DNA from: Clostridiales bacterium
GTDB taxonomy: Bacteria; Bacillota; Clostridia; Christensenellales; UBA3700
Direction: 5' to 3'
Length of the DNA: 40,997 nucleotides
Assembly: GCA_015055975.1 (NCBI GenBank)
Contig: SVHF01000017.1
Location: forward strand, 1-40,997
Made by a program: the position numbers and the translations under genes. This document shows, one piece after another, positions 16,732-25,360 of the stretch (the stretch's first letter is position 1; each line of letters starts with the position of its first letter). Below the pieces are notes generated by a model. The model was given only the letters and a program-made list of their open reading frames with translations. It was not told the origin of the DNA and searched no databases.

Positions 16732-17370
16732 ATGAATAACTTAGAAAATTTAATAGCAAAAGATTTATTATCTATAAAGGCAGTTTTCTTTAGACCAGAA
16801 GAACCATTTACATGGGCAAGTGGAATAAAGAGCCCAGTATATACAGATAACCGTTTAACACTAACAGCACCATCTGTTAGAAACGATGTAGAAAATGGAC
16901 TTGCTCAACTTATAAAAGAAAATTATCCAGATGCTGAAGTATTGATGGGAACTTCAACTGCTGGTATTGCGCATGCAGCTATTGTTGGACATATTCTTCA
17001 AATGCCAATGGGTTATGTAAGAAGTGGCGCCAAAGACCATGGTAGACAAAACCAAATTGAAGGAAGATTAGAAAAGGGACAAAAGGTTGTAGTTGTTGAA
17101 GATTTAATTTCAACAGGTGGCTCAGTAATTGAAGTTGTTAATGTATTAAGAGAAGCAGGAGCTGAAGTTTTAGGCGTTGTTTCAATCTTTACATACGGAA
17201 TGCAAAAGGGCTTAGATAGATTAAAAGAAGCAAATGTTAAAAACATCTCTTTAACAAACTTCGATGTTATTGCAAATGTAGCAGCAAAAGAAGGATACAT
17301 TAAAGAAGAAGATGTTGAAAGATTAATTAAATTCAGAAATAATCCATCTGATGAAAGTTGGATTAAATAG
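16732..17370 (+). CDS. pyrE: Orotate phosphoribosyltransferase PyrE
   Basis: This 212-residue enzyme joins orotate and PRPP to give OMP. The PRPP-binding motif [13 protein letters not shown] lies at about 119-131. The flexible catalytic loop has [11 protein letters not shown] at about 97-107. It follows pyrF by one base, with GGAG inside the end of pyrF as SD. It acts just before PyrF although it is encoded after it. Confidence 0.97.
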   Translation: MNNLENLIAKDLLSIKAVFFRPEEPFTWASGIKSPVYTDNRLTLTAPSVRNDVENGLAQLIKENYPDAEVLMGTSTAGIAHAAIVGHILQMPMGYVRSGAKDHGRQNQIEGRLEKGQKVVVVEDLISTGGSVIEVVNVLREAGAEVLGVVSIFTYGMQKGLDRLKEANVKNISLTNFDVIANVAAKEGYIKEEDVERLIKFRNNPSDESWIK

Positions 17371-17377
17371 GGGATGT

Positions 17378-18472
17378 ATGAGAAGTTTAATTGACGTAGT
17401 TGATTTAACAGTTGAAGAAATCGATGAATTAATTAATGTCGCAAATGACATTATAGAAAATCCAGAAAAATACCAAGAAAAGTGCAAAGGCAAAAAACTA
17501 GCAACACTTTTCTATGAGCCATCTACAAGAACTAGACTATCTTTTACAGCAGCAATGATGGAACTTGGTGGAAATGTTCTAGGATTTTCTGAAGCATCAT
17601 CTTCTTCTGCTATGAAGGGAGAATCTATAGCAGATACAGCAAAGATGTTGTCTTGCTATGCAGATATTATTGCCATGCGTTCTCCAAAAGAAGGCGCACC
17701 ATTTGTAGCATCAAAAGCTGCATCAATTCCAGTTATTAATGCGGGTGATGGTGGACATTGCCATCCAACTCAAACACTAGGGGATCTATTGACAATTAAA
17801 AGAGAAGTTGGAAGATTAGATAATCTAACAGTTGGCTTTTGTGGAGACTTAAAATATGGAAGAACAGTTCACTCTTTCATTAACGCCTTATCTAGATACA
17901 AAAACATAAAGATAGTGCTAATTTCTCCAGAAGAGTTGAAATTGCCAAATTACGTCAAATATGAAGTCCTAGACAAGAACAAAATGGAATATAGAGAAAC
18001 AACATCTCTTGAGGAAGCAATTCCAGGACTTGATGTTCTATATATGACAAGAATTCAACAAGAAAGATTCGTAGATATAGACGAATACAATAGATTAAAA
18101 GATAGCTACATTTTAACAGTAGATAAATTGCAAAACGCAAAAGATTCTTTAGTTATAATGCACCCACTTCCAAGAGTAAATGAAATATCTGTGAAAGTAG
18201 ATGACGATAAACGTGCTTGCTATTTCAAACAAGCTCTATATGGAAAGTATATGAGAATGGCACTTATCCTAAAGCTTTTAGACGAAGCAAAGAAGAATCC
18301 ACAAAAAGAGCAAATGTACAATTTAGATGAAGTTGTCTTCGATAAGTTCACTTGCACAAATCCAAGATGTATCACTTCAACAGAGCAAGAATTAACACAA
18401 ATCTTTAAGTGTGTAGATAAGAAAAACGGCATCTATAGATGTATCTATTGCGAGAAAAAAGCAAATAACTAG
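17378..18472 (+). CDS. pyrB: Aspartate carbamoyltransferase PyrB fused to a PyrI-type zinc domain
   Basis: This 364-residue protein makes N-carbamoyl-aspartate from aspartate and carbamoyl phosphate. Catalytic motifs are present: S-T-R-T-R near residue 50, [37 protein letters not shown] and H-P-L-P-R. The catalytic chain ends near 305. The last ~55 residues carry C326-x4-C331-x23-C355-x2-C358, the same spacing as the four zinc ligands of the Escherichia coli regulatory chain PyrI (109, 114, 138, 141), with a matching C-I-T/C-x-Y-C-E context. The ~100-residue nucleotide-binding domain of PyrI is absent. The ATG at 17378 is preferred because AGGGG lies 4 bp upstream and the homology starts there. 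Last gene of the operon. Confidence 0.95.
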   Translation: MRSLIDVVDLTVEEIDELINVANDIIENPEKYQEKCKGKKLATLFYEPSTRTRLSFTAAMMELGGNVLGFSEASSSSAMKGESIADTAKMLSCYADIIAMRSPKEGAPFVASKAASIPVINAGDGGHCHPTQTLGDLLTIKREVGRLDNLTVGFCGDLKYGRTVHSFINALSRYKNIKIVLISPEELKLPNYVKYEVLDKNKMEYRETTSLEEAIPGLDVLYMTRIQQERFVDIDEYNRLKDSYILTVDKLQNAKDSLVIMHPLPRVNEISVKVDDDKRACYFKQALYGKYMRMALILKLLDEAKKNPQKEQMYNLDEVVFDKFTCTNPRCITSTEQELTQIFKCVDKKNGIYRCIYCEKKANN

Positions 18473-18500
18473 TCTTTAAATAGCATCAAATATCAACATC

Positions 18501-18530
18501 AATACTGACCATTAGGTCAGTATTTTGCTT
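18501..18530 (+). terminator. Intrinsic terminator of the pyr operon
   Basis: A perfect 10-bp stem (AATACTGACC 18501-18510, loop ATTA, GGTCAGTATT 18515-18524) is followed by TTGCTT. Confidence 0.9.
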
Positions 18531-18592
18531 AATGATAAATAATTTTCAAAATGATAAATAATATAAATAAATATAAATAAATGATAAAAATA

Positions 18593-18621
18593 TTTACAAA
18601 TGATAAAAAAGCTAATATAAT
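18593..18621 (+). promoter_or_regulatory. Strong sigma-A-type promoter of the AAA ATPase gene
   Basis: TTTACA (18593-18598), a 17-bp spacer and TATAAT (18616-18621). Transcription would begin near 18628, after which AGGAGA (18631-18636) leads to the ATG at 18644. Four copies of AATGATAAA lie at about 18531, 18550, 18580 and 18599, the last overlapping the spacer. Confidence 0.8.
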
Positions 18622-18643
18622 ATGCGTAGAAGGAGATATAAAG

Positions 18644-19693
18644 ATGAATAGTCCATTTAATGTATCGTTCGGTGAAGAACCAAAAAACTTAATTAAAAGA
18701 ACAATTGAATTTGAACAAGTAACATCTGTGTTTGATAGCGATATGCCAGAAACTAAAATAATGATGATTACAGGCGCAAGGGGTTGTGGAAAAACCGTGT
18801 TGCTTAGCGAAGTTAAAAATTATTACGATAACAAAGATAACTGGATTACCGTAGATATTAATCCGAATGGAGATATTTTAGCTCAATTAGCATCTAAGAT
18901 TTATGAGACAGGAAAAGTTAAAAAACTATTTCTTAAGGCCGAGTTTAATTTCTCGTTTCATGGATTAGGATTGTCAATTCATGGCGATGAATCGCTAAGT
19001 AGTATTTATACATTATTGGATAACATTTTCAAATATCTAAAGAAGAAAGAAATTAAAGTGTTAATAACTATTGATGATGTTTCTTGTAATGACAACGTAA
19101 AGTTGTTCGTCCATTCGTATCAAGAATATTTAAGAGAAGGTTATTTAACATATCTTCTTTTAACTGGGCTATATGAAAATATAGATAAACTGGAAAAAAC
19201 GGACAATATAACATTCTTAGCAAGGGCGCCAAAAATATATCTAAGTAAGCTTAATCTTAGAGCGATTACTATGACATACATGAGTGTGTTTGGAATTGGT
19301 GAAGACGATGCAATTCAACTTGCGAAACAAACAAACGGATATGCTTATGGATTTCAATTATTAGGCAGCATTTTGTATAAAAACAATAAAACTAAAATTG
19401 ACGATTCAATATTATCTAATTATGATTTGCAATTAGAGGATAATGCATACTCTTTAATATGGAGATCGTTAACGAATCTAGAGCAAAAGATTCTATTTGG
19501 TATCGCGGCGACATCAGGCACAAATAAAGAGATTTTAAATTATACAAATTTAAACAATGCGACTTTACAAATATATAAAATAAGGCTATCTAAAAAAGGC
19601 TTAATCGATTCTACGCAAAGAGGTAAAATTGCATTTGTTCTCCCAAGATTTAAAGAGTTCGTGCTATTTCAGTTAAAAGTTATGGAAGAGTAA
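18644..19693 (+). CDS. Solitary AAA-type ATPase with a C-terminal winged-helix-like region
   Basis: This 349-residue protein has Walker A G-A-R-G-C-G-K-T at 44-51, a Walker B-like V-L-I-T-I-D-D at 139-145 and a likely sensor region L-L-L-T-G-L-Y-E-N near 185. This order is seen in the archaeal-ATPase/AAA_16-type P-loop proteins that Bacillota carry as accessory genes. The last ~75 residues (L-T-N-L-E-Q-K-I-L-F-G-I-A and onward) look like a winged-helix domain, so nucleic acid or partner binding is possible. It has its own promoter and is flanked by terminators, so it is a single-gene unit between the pyr operon and the yicC operon. No partner nuclease or toxin is adjacent. Function not known. 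The start at 18644 is fixed by promoter and SD. Confidence 0.8.
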   Translation: MNSPFNVSFGEEPKNLIKRTIEFEQVTSVFDSDMPETKIMMITGARGCGKTVLLSEVKNYYDNKDNWITVDINPNGDILAQLASKIYETGKVKKLFLKAEFNFSFHGLGLSIHGDESLSSIYTLLDNIFKYLKKKEIKVLITIDDVSCNDNVKLFVHSYQEYLREGYLTYLLLTGLYENIDKLEKTDNITFLARAPKIYLSKLNLRAITMTYMSVFGIGEDDAIQLAKQTNGYAYGFQLLGSILYKNNKTKIDDSILSNYDLQLEDNAYSLIWRSLTNLEQKILFGIAATSGTNKEILNYTNLNNATLQIYKIRLSKKGLIDSTQRGKIAFVLPRFKEFVLFQLKVMEE

Positions 19694-19725
19694 TTATAAA
19701 TAACTAAATACTTTGTATTTATATC

Positions 19726-19750
19726 AAGGCAGTCTTCGTGCTGCCTTTTC
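19726..19750 (+). terminator. Intrinsic terminator of the AAA ATPase gene
   Basis: The stem AAGGCAG (19726-19732) with CTGCCTT (19741-19747) has an 8-nt loop; its T-run is short (four T, then C). Confidence 0.8.
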
Positions 19751-19752
19751 AT

Positions 19753-19778
19753 ATGCGCTTTCGCGAGCGCATTTTGCT
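19753..19778 (+). terminator. Second, GC-rich hairpin directly after the first terminator
   Basis: The stem ATGCGCT (19753-19759) with AGCGCAT (19766-19772) has loop TTCGCG and is followed by TTTGCTT. It could be a back-up terminator or part of the yicC leader. No convincing promoter for yicC could be placed between here and 19838. Confidence 0.6.
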
Positions 19779-19838
19779 TGTATAAAATACGCGCTTGTGC
19801 TAAATTATATTTTAATATATTTAATTAAGAGGTGCGCG

Positions 19839-20720
19839 ATGGCAGTTAATAGCATGACCGGATACGGAAAAGGCATTTGCGAAAAAGATGGATTAAAGGT
19901 TACTGTTGAAATTAAATCAGTAAACCATAGATTTTTAGACTTAATGATAAAGTCTCCAAAGATTTTCTCATTTGCAGAAGATACTATTAGAAAGTGCATG
20001 AAAGACAATTTTGTCAGAGGCCACTTTGATATCTTTGTAAATTACGAAGATGTTAGAGAAGATAGAACAAAGGTTGTTTTCGATTATTCACTTGTTAACG
20101 CATACGTTGAAGCAGCTAAAAAGATTTCTACAGATTTCACACTTCAAGATAATATTTCAGCTATAGATATCTTATCTTTCCCAGATGTAGCAAAAACTAC
20201 ATGCGAAGATGAAGATGAAGTTTTCTTAAACGAGATTGTTACAAAAGCTACAAATGAAGCTATAGAGAAAATTTCTGTAATGCGTAAAAATGAAGGTGCG
20301 CTTATGGAAAAGGATGTTATGAGCAAGATGGCTACAATTTCTGAAATAGTTAAAGTTATTGAAGAAAAGGCCCCAAATATGGTTCAAGAACATTTTGCAA
20401 AAGTTAAAGAAAGAGTATCTGAGATGCTAAAGGATGTATCAATTGATGAAGCTAAGCTTTTAAACGAAGTAGCCTTTTATTCAGACAAAGTTTGTGTAGA
20501 TGAAGAAATACAAAGATTAAAGAGCCACTTAAGCCACTTTAGCGAAATCATTTCAAAAGGTGGTGCTTGCGGTAAGCAATTAGACTTCATTGTTCAAGAA
20601 ATGAACAGAGAAGCAAACACTTGTGGAAGTAAGTGTAATAATATTGAAGTTTCTAACCAAGTAATCGCTCTAAAGAACGAAATAGAAAAAGTTAGAGAAC
20701 AAATTCAAAATATTGAGTAG
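19839..20720 (+). CDS. yicC: YicC/YloC family endoribonuclease
   Basis: This 293-residue protein begins [12 protein letters not shown], a family hallmark. It has S-V-N-H-R-F-L-D near residue 30, and its C-terminal DUF1732 region holds E-V-A-F-Y-S-D-K and [13 protein letters not shown]. Family members cleave RNA; YicC of Escherichia coli and YloC of Bacillus are the studied cases. AGAGGTG at 19828-19834 sets the start at 19839; the longer reading frame upstream runs through the hairpin region. It heads the housekeeping operon and sits next to gmk as in Bacillus, but remA, which lies between them there, is absent. Confidence 0.93.
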   Translation: MAVNSMTGYGKGICEKDGLKVTVEIKSVNHRFLDLMIKSPKIFSFAEDTIRKCMKDNFVRGHFDIFVNYEDVREDRTKVVFDYSLVNAYVEAAKKISTDFTLQDNISAIDILSFPDVAKTTCEDEDEVFLNEIVTKATNEAIEKISVMRKNEGALMEKDVMSKMATISEIVKVIEEKAPNMVQEHFAKVKERVSEMLKDVSIDEAKLLNEVAFYSDKVCVDEEIQRLKSHLSHFSEIISKGGACGKQLDFIVQEMNREANTCGSKCNNIEVSNQVIALKNEIEKVREQIQNIE

Positions 20721-20728
20721 GTGCAAAG

Positions 20729-21343
20729 ATGAAAAAGAAGGGTTTGCTAATTATCTTATCTGGTCCATCTGGAGCTGGTAAAGGAACAGTTCTAAAAGAA
20801 GTTATGAAGACATACAAGAATCTTTCAGTTTCTGTGTCTGTTACAACTCGTGCTCCAAGAGAAGGAGAAGTAGAAGGTGTAAACTACTACTTCAAGACAA
20901 TTGAAGAATACAAACAACTTGCTCACGATAACGCGTTTTTAGAAAGTGAGTGCGTATATGGAAATTATTATGGCACACTAAAGAGCGAAGTTTTCGGAAG
21001 AATTGAAAAAGGACAAGACGTTGTTTTGGAAATAGATGTTAAGGGTGCATTCAATGTACTTGGAAAATATAAGGATGCAGTTTCTATCTTTGTATGCCCA
21101 ACATCTATGGATGAATTAAAATCAAGACTTGCTGGTCGTGGTAGCGAGACAGCAGAAGCCCTAGAAAGAAGACTAAATGCTGCTATGGGTGAAATTAAAG
21201 AAGCTACTAAATATGGCTATGTAGTTGTAAATGATGACGTTAAAGAATGTGCTGATGACGTTATTGCAATTATAAAGGCTGAAAAATGTTCGACAAAAAT
21301 TAATAACGATTTCATAAACAAATTAACAGGAGGTAATAGTTAA
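20729..21343 (+). CDS. gmk: Guanylate kinase
   Basis: This 204-residue enzyme converts GMP to GDP with ATP. The P-loop is G-P-S-G-A-G-K-G at 12-19. The GMP-binding segment [12 protein letters not shown] and G-V-N-Y-Y-F follow, and the lid region has R-L-A-G-R-G-S-E-T. Length is normal. It starts 8 bp after yicC and is followed by rpoZ, a widely conserved pair. Confidence 0.97.
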   Translation: MKKKGLLIILSGPSGAGKGTVLKEVMKTYKNLSVSVSVTTRAPREGEVEGVNYYFKTIEEYKQLAHDNAFLESECVYGNYYGTLKSEVFGRIEKGQDVVLEIDVKGAFNVLGKYKDAVSIFVCPTSMDELKSRLAGRGSETAEALERRLNAAMGEIKEATKYGYVVVNDDVKECADDVIAIIKAEKCSTKINNDFINKLTGGNS

Positions 21344-21344
21344 T

Positions 21345-21551
21345 ATGATGATCGATCCACCAATTGATAAATTAATCAAAAAGGCTCCATGTAGATATGC
21401 CTTAGTTTGCGGAGTAGCAAAAAGAGCTAGAGAGTTAGAAACAGAAGTAAACAAGGAATACCTAGAAGCATCTGGAAAGAAATCTATCCAACTTGCTGCA
21501 GAAGAAGTTTATAACGATAAGATTTCTATTGTTGTAGGAGAAAAGAAATAA
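21345..21551 (+). CDS. rpoZ: RNA polymerase omega subunit
   Basis: This 68-residue protein assists folding and assembly of the beta' subunit. It has the conserved P-P-I-D-K-L, R-Y-A-L-V-C-G-V-A-K-R-A-R-E-L and K-S-I-Q-L-A-A-E-E segments. AGGAGG ends 11 bp before the ATG at 21345; a second in-frame ATG at 21348 is equally possible. The stop shares a base with coaBC. Confidence 0.95.
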   Translation: MMIDPPIDKLIKKAPCRYALVCGVAKRARELETEVNKEYLEASGKKSIQLAAEEVYNDKISIVVGEKK

Positions 21552-22735
21552 TGTTATCTAGCGTGAACATCGTTTTAGGTGTTACGGGCGGAATCGCATG
21601 TTATAAAGCGTGCGAGATAGTTTCGCGCTTGAAAAAGTTAGGTGCAGGCGTAGATGTTATTATGACAAAGAATGCTACAGAGTTTGTTCAACCTCTAACA
21701 TTTGAGTCACTATCATCAAGACCTGTAACCGTTGACATGTTCGCGCCAAAGAAAAAATTCGAGGTTGAGCATATATCACTTGCTAAAAAAGCAGACCTTT
21801 GTATTATAGCTCCAGCAACAGCTGATGTTATTGCAAAGCTTGCTGAAGGCATAGCTGATGATATGCTAACTACAACAGTTCTTGCTATGAAGTGCAAAAT
21901 TTTAATTGCACCAGCAATGAACACAAACATGTATGAAAATCCAATCACTCAAAAACACATTCAAGATTTAAAAGCTAGAGGATTCATTTTTATTGATCCA
22001 GTATCTGGCCGACTTGCTTGTGGAGATAAGGGTGTTGGTAAGATGGCTGAGCCAATAGACATTGTATCTAAAGCCGTTGAGATTTTGATTCCAAATCAAG
22101 ATTTTAAAGGAAAGAAGGTTCTAATTACAGCAGGAGCCACACGTGAGCCAATCGATGGCGTTAGATTTATAACAAACAAATCTTCAGGCAAAATGGGTCT
22201 TGAGATTGCAAAAGCAGTTATAAAGCGTGGAGGACAAGTAAAGCTTGTAAAGGGTTTAACTTCTGTAGATATTCCAGGATACATCCAAGATATCGTTGAA
22301 GTTGAAACAACACAACAAATGTTTGAAGCTGTAATGGATAATGTAAAAGATGCAGATATAATCATTAAGGCTGCAGCTCCATCTGATTACAAACTAAAAA
22401 ACAAATTTGACAATAAGATTAAAGATGAAGAATTGACTTTGTCTTTAGTAAAGAATCCGGACATTGCTAAAGAAGTTGGCAAAATTAAGGGCGATAAGAA
22501 ACTTATAATCTTCTGTGCAGAAACAACGGATTTAATAGAAAACGCTTTAAAGAAGATCAAGTCTAAAAACGCTGACTTAGTTGTAGCTAACGATGTAACA
22601 AAAGAAGGCGCAGGATTTGATGTCGATACGAATATCGTTACAATATGCACAAAAGATGGGCAAGTTCATGCATACGACAAGATGCTAAAAAGTGAAGTTG
22701 CCAATGTGATTTTGGATGAGATAACAAAGTTATGA
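21551..22735 (+). CDS. coaBC: Bifunctional phosphopantothenoylcysteine decarboxylase/synthetase CoaBC
   Basis: This 394-residue protein carries out two steps of coenzyme A synthesis: ligation of cysteine to 4'-phosphopantothenate (CoaB) and FMN-dependent decarboxylation (CoaC). The N-terminal CoaC half (1-185) has G-V-T-G-G-I-A-C-Y-K, P-A-M-N-T-N-M-Y-E-N-P and the active Cys in A-C-G-D-K-G-V-G. The CoaB half has I-T-A-G-A-T-R-E-P-I-D-G-V-R-F and N-K-S-S-G-K-M-G. It overlaps rpoZ by one base and priA by four, indicating translational coupling. Confidence 0.97.
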   Translation: MLSSVNIVLGVTGGIACYKACEIVSRLKKLGAGVDVIMTKNATEFVQPLTFESLSSRPVTVDMFAPKKKFEVEHISLAKKADLCIIAPATADVIAKLAEGIADDMLTTTVLAMKCKILIAPAMNTNMYENPITQKHIQDLKARGFIFIDPVSGRLACGDKGVGKMAEPIDIVSKAVEILIPNQDFKGKKVLITAGATREPIDGVRFITNKSSGKMGLEIAKAVIKRGGQVKLVKGLTSVDIPGYIQDIVEVETTQQMFEAVMDNVKDADIIIKAAAPSDYKLKNKFDNKIKDEELTLSLVKNPDIAKEVGKIKGDKKLIIFCAETTDLIENALKKIKSKNADLVVANDVTKEGAGFDVDTNIVTICTKDGQVHAYDKMLKSEVANVILDEITKL

Positions 22736-24906
22736 TTGCAAGAGTAATAATCGATCAATCTTCAACGCAACTAGATAGACCTTTTGATTACTCAATTCCA
22801 AAAGATATGCTTGTCGAAAAAGGAGATAGAGTTATCGTTCCTTTCGGCAAAAGAACAATAGAAGGCTTTGTAATAGATATAACTTCAACTTCAGAATTTG
22901 AAACAAAGCCAATATTGCAAGTAATTGACGAATATAAATGTTTTTCTCAAGAAACTCTAGATTTGATGGAGTATATGAGAAAAAGATTCTTTCTAAAGTA
23001 TGTGGATATTCTAAGATTATTTATTCCATCTGCTTTAAGAAAGGGCAAGGTCAGAGACCTTGAAAGATATTATGTAACTTTAAATGAGAATATTGACGAA
23101 TCTTTAATAAAGACTCAAAAGCAAAAAGAACTTTTCGAGTTTTTAAAAGAAGAACACGAAAAGCCATTATCTGAATTGACATTCTTATTTGGCGCATCTC
23201 CAATTAATTCGCTTTTGAAAAAAGGTGTTTTATCTAAAGGGCTTCAAAAAGTAGATAGAATCCCACTTAAAGATGCGGTAGCTAAAAAGAAACAAGTAAC
23301 GTTGACTCCTGATCAAGAAAAGGCATTAAAAACTATTTTTGAAACAGATAAGGATGTAATACTTTTACATGGGGTTACAGGCTCTGGAAAGACTCAAGTG
23401 TATATCGAGGCTATAAATAAAGTGCTAGCATCTGGCAAAAACGCCATAATGCTTGTTCCTGAGATTTCTTTAACTCCTCAAACTCTAAAGAATTTTAGAG
23501 CGGTATTTGGAGATAAGGTAGCGCTATTGCATAGTGGCCTTTCTGATGGTGAAAGATACGACGAGTGGAAAAAGCTACTTCTAAATGAAGCAAAGATTGT
23601 AGTAGGGGCTCGTAGTGCAATCTTTGCGCCTCTTCAAAATATTGGACTAATTGTTGTAGATGAAGAACACGATTCAAGTTATTCATCAGAAACAAATCCA
23701 AGATATAAAGTCATAGACATTGCAAGATTTAGAGCAAAATACAATAATGCAAAAGTTGTCTTAGGTTCAGCAACTCCATCAATTGAAACATATAAATTAG
23801 CAAAAGATGGTGTATATGAATTAGCAAAGATGCCAAAGAGAATTACGGATAAGGGCATGCCAGATTTCAATATCGTAGATATGAAACAAGAAATCATGTG
23901 TGGAAATACATCTATGTTTTCAAGAAGATTGCAGGCAGCAATTAAAGAAACATACGATAAGCACGAGCAATCAATGCTTTTAATTAACCGTCTTGGATAT
24001 TCATCTTTTGTTAGGTGTCCAAAATGCGGATATGTTCCAAAGTGTGAAAACTGCGATGTAACGCTAACTTATCATAAAGCGGAAAATAAGCTTGCTTGTC
24101 ATTATTGTGGAGCTAGAGTCCAAATGTTTGATAAATGCCCACAATGTGGGGCCGACAAACTGAAGTTTGGTAAAATTGGGACAGAAACCGTTATTGAGGA
24201 GCTAAATAAGATATATCCAGAGATTAGAACTTTGAAGCTTGATTCAGATGTCAAAACACAAAAAGATGGAACTCATGAAGTTTTACAACAATTTGCAGAT
24301 AAAAAAGCTGATGTATTAGTTGGAACGCAAATGATAGCAAAAGGCCATGATTTCCCAGATGTAACATTAGTTGGCTTAGTGGACGCAGATTTAGGGCTAT
24401 ATCAGCAAGATTTTAGATCAAACGAGAGAACCTTCCAACTTGTTACTCAAATGGCTGGAAGGGCCGGAAGAGCGGATAAAAAAGGAAGTGTAATACTTCA
24501 GACATATTCGCCAACGCATTATGTGTATAAATATGCTACATCATATAATTATGATGAGTTCTATAAAAAGGAAGTCAATATTAGGGAAACAACAGCATTC
24601 CCACCATTTGTCTCAATAGTTAGAGTTATGGTTACACATCAAAAAAGAGAAAAGGCAAGAGACTTTGCTCGTGAAGTGTATAAAAAGATAAGAGAAGAAG
24701 CAAAGCAAAATAAAAACATAAGGACGCTTGCAGGAAACGAAGCGCCAATAAATAGAATAAAAGATAACTTCAGATTCCAAATTGTTATGAGAATAAATAA
24801 GGAAGATGAGTTAGAAACATTGAGTAAAATACATAGTATTTTAGATTCATTAGATAAGAAAGATTTGTCAATCTTTGTAGAGCAAGATCCACAAAGCTTG
24901 ATGTAG
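22732..24906 (+). CDS. priA: Primosomal replication-restart helicase PriA
   Basis: This 724-residue protein reloads the replisome at stalled forks. It has the N-terminal 3'-DNA-binding domain (1-105), helicase Walker A G-V-T-G-S-G-K-T at 214-221 and motif II D-E-E-H near 312. Eight cysteines in C-x2-C pairs near 425-475 bind two zinc ions. The C-terminal motor has G-T-Q-M-I-A-K-G-H-D-F-P and Q-M-A-G-R-A-G-R. The start lies in an ATGA overlap with coaBC. Confidence 0.97.
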   Translation: MIARVIIDQSSTQLDRPFDYSIPKDMLVEKGDRVIVPFGKRTIEGFVIDITSTSEFETKPILQVIDEYKCFSQETLDLMEYMRKRFFLKYVDILRLFIPSALRKGKVRDLERYYVTLNENIDESLIKTQKQKELFEFLKEEHEKPLSELTFLFGASPINSLLKKGVLSKGLQKVDRIPLKDAVAKKKQVTLTPDQEKALKTIFETDKDVILLHGVTGSGKTQVYIEAINKVLASGKNAIMLVPEISLTPQTLKNFRAVFGDKVALLHSGLSDGERYDEWKKLLLNEAKIVVGARSAIFAPLQNIGLIVVDEEHDSSYSSETNPRYKVIDIARFRAKYNNAKVVLGSATPSIETYKLAKDGVYELAKMPKRITDKGMPDFNIVDMKQEIMCGNTSMFSRRLQAAIKETYDKHEQSMLLINRLGYSSFVRCPKCGYVPKCENCDVTLTYHKAENKLACHYCGARVQMFDKCPQCGADKLKFGKIGTETVIEELNKIYPEIRTLKLDSDVKTQKDGTHEVLQQFADKKADVLVGTQMIAKGHDFPDVTLVGLVDADLGLYQQDFRSNERTFQLVTQMAGRAGRADKKGSVILQTYSPTHYVYKYATSYNYDEFYKKEVNIRETTAFPPFVSIVRVMVTHQKREKARDFAREVYKKIREEAKQNKNIRTLAGNEAPINRIKDNFRFQIVMRINKEDELETLSKIHSILDSLDKKDLSIFVEQDPQSLM

Positions 24907-24916
24907 GGAGGCATGT

Positions 24917-25360
24917 ATGGCTATAAGAGATATCGTAAAAGACGGAGAGCCAATATTAAGAAAAAAATGTAGAGAAGTTGATGTATTTGATGCAAAGCTT
25001 GCAAAACTTCTTGATGATATGAAAGATACTTTGGATAAAGCTGATGGCGTTGGGCTTGCTGCTCCACAAGTAGGTATTTTAAAGAGAGTTGTAATTGTTG
25101 AGTTTGAAGACTTTTTCTTAGAGATGGTAAACCCAGTTATCATCGAACAGTCTGGTTCTCAAATCGGACAAGAAGCATGCCTATCTGTTCCAAATAGATC
25201 TTGTGATGTAGAAAGACCAAATAGATTGGTAGTTAATTACCAAACAAGAAAAGGAAATAAAAAGCAAATAGTAGTTGAAGATTTCATAGCAAGAATTTTC
25301 TGCCATGAAATTGACCATTTGGATGGTATTTTATACTACGACAAGGAATATAAAAAATAA
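24917..25360 (+). CDS. def: Peptide deformylase
   Basis: This 147-residue metalloenzyme removes the formyl group from nascent proteins. Motif 1 G-V-G-L-A-A-P-Q-V-G is intact, and the metal ligands are C88, H130 and H134, the last two in H-E-I-D-H. Motif 2 reads E-A-C-L-S where most members have E-G-C-L-S, a small oddity that keeps the ligand Cys. The start follows GGGAGG by 5 bp. It is coupled to fmt by a one-base overlap, the usual def-fmt pair. Confidence 0.96.
   Translation: MAIRDIVKDGEPILRKKCREVDVFDAKLAKLLDDMKDTLDKADGVGLAAPQVGILKRVVIVEFEDFFLEMVNPVIIEQSGSQIGQEACLSVPNRSCDVERPNRLVVNYQTRKGNKKQIVVEDFIARIFCHEIDHLDGILYYDKEYKK

Noticed and set aside
18531..18612. AATGATAAA repeats as a CRISPR-like or IS-end array
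   Set aside because: Units are only 9-12 bp, unevenly spaced and embedded in A/T-only sequence; no cas or transposase gene is near.
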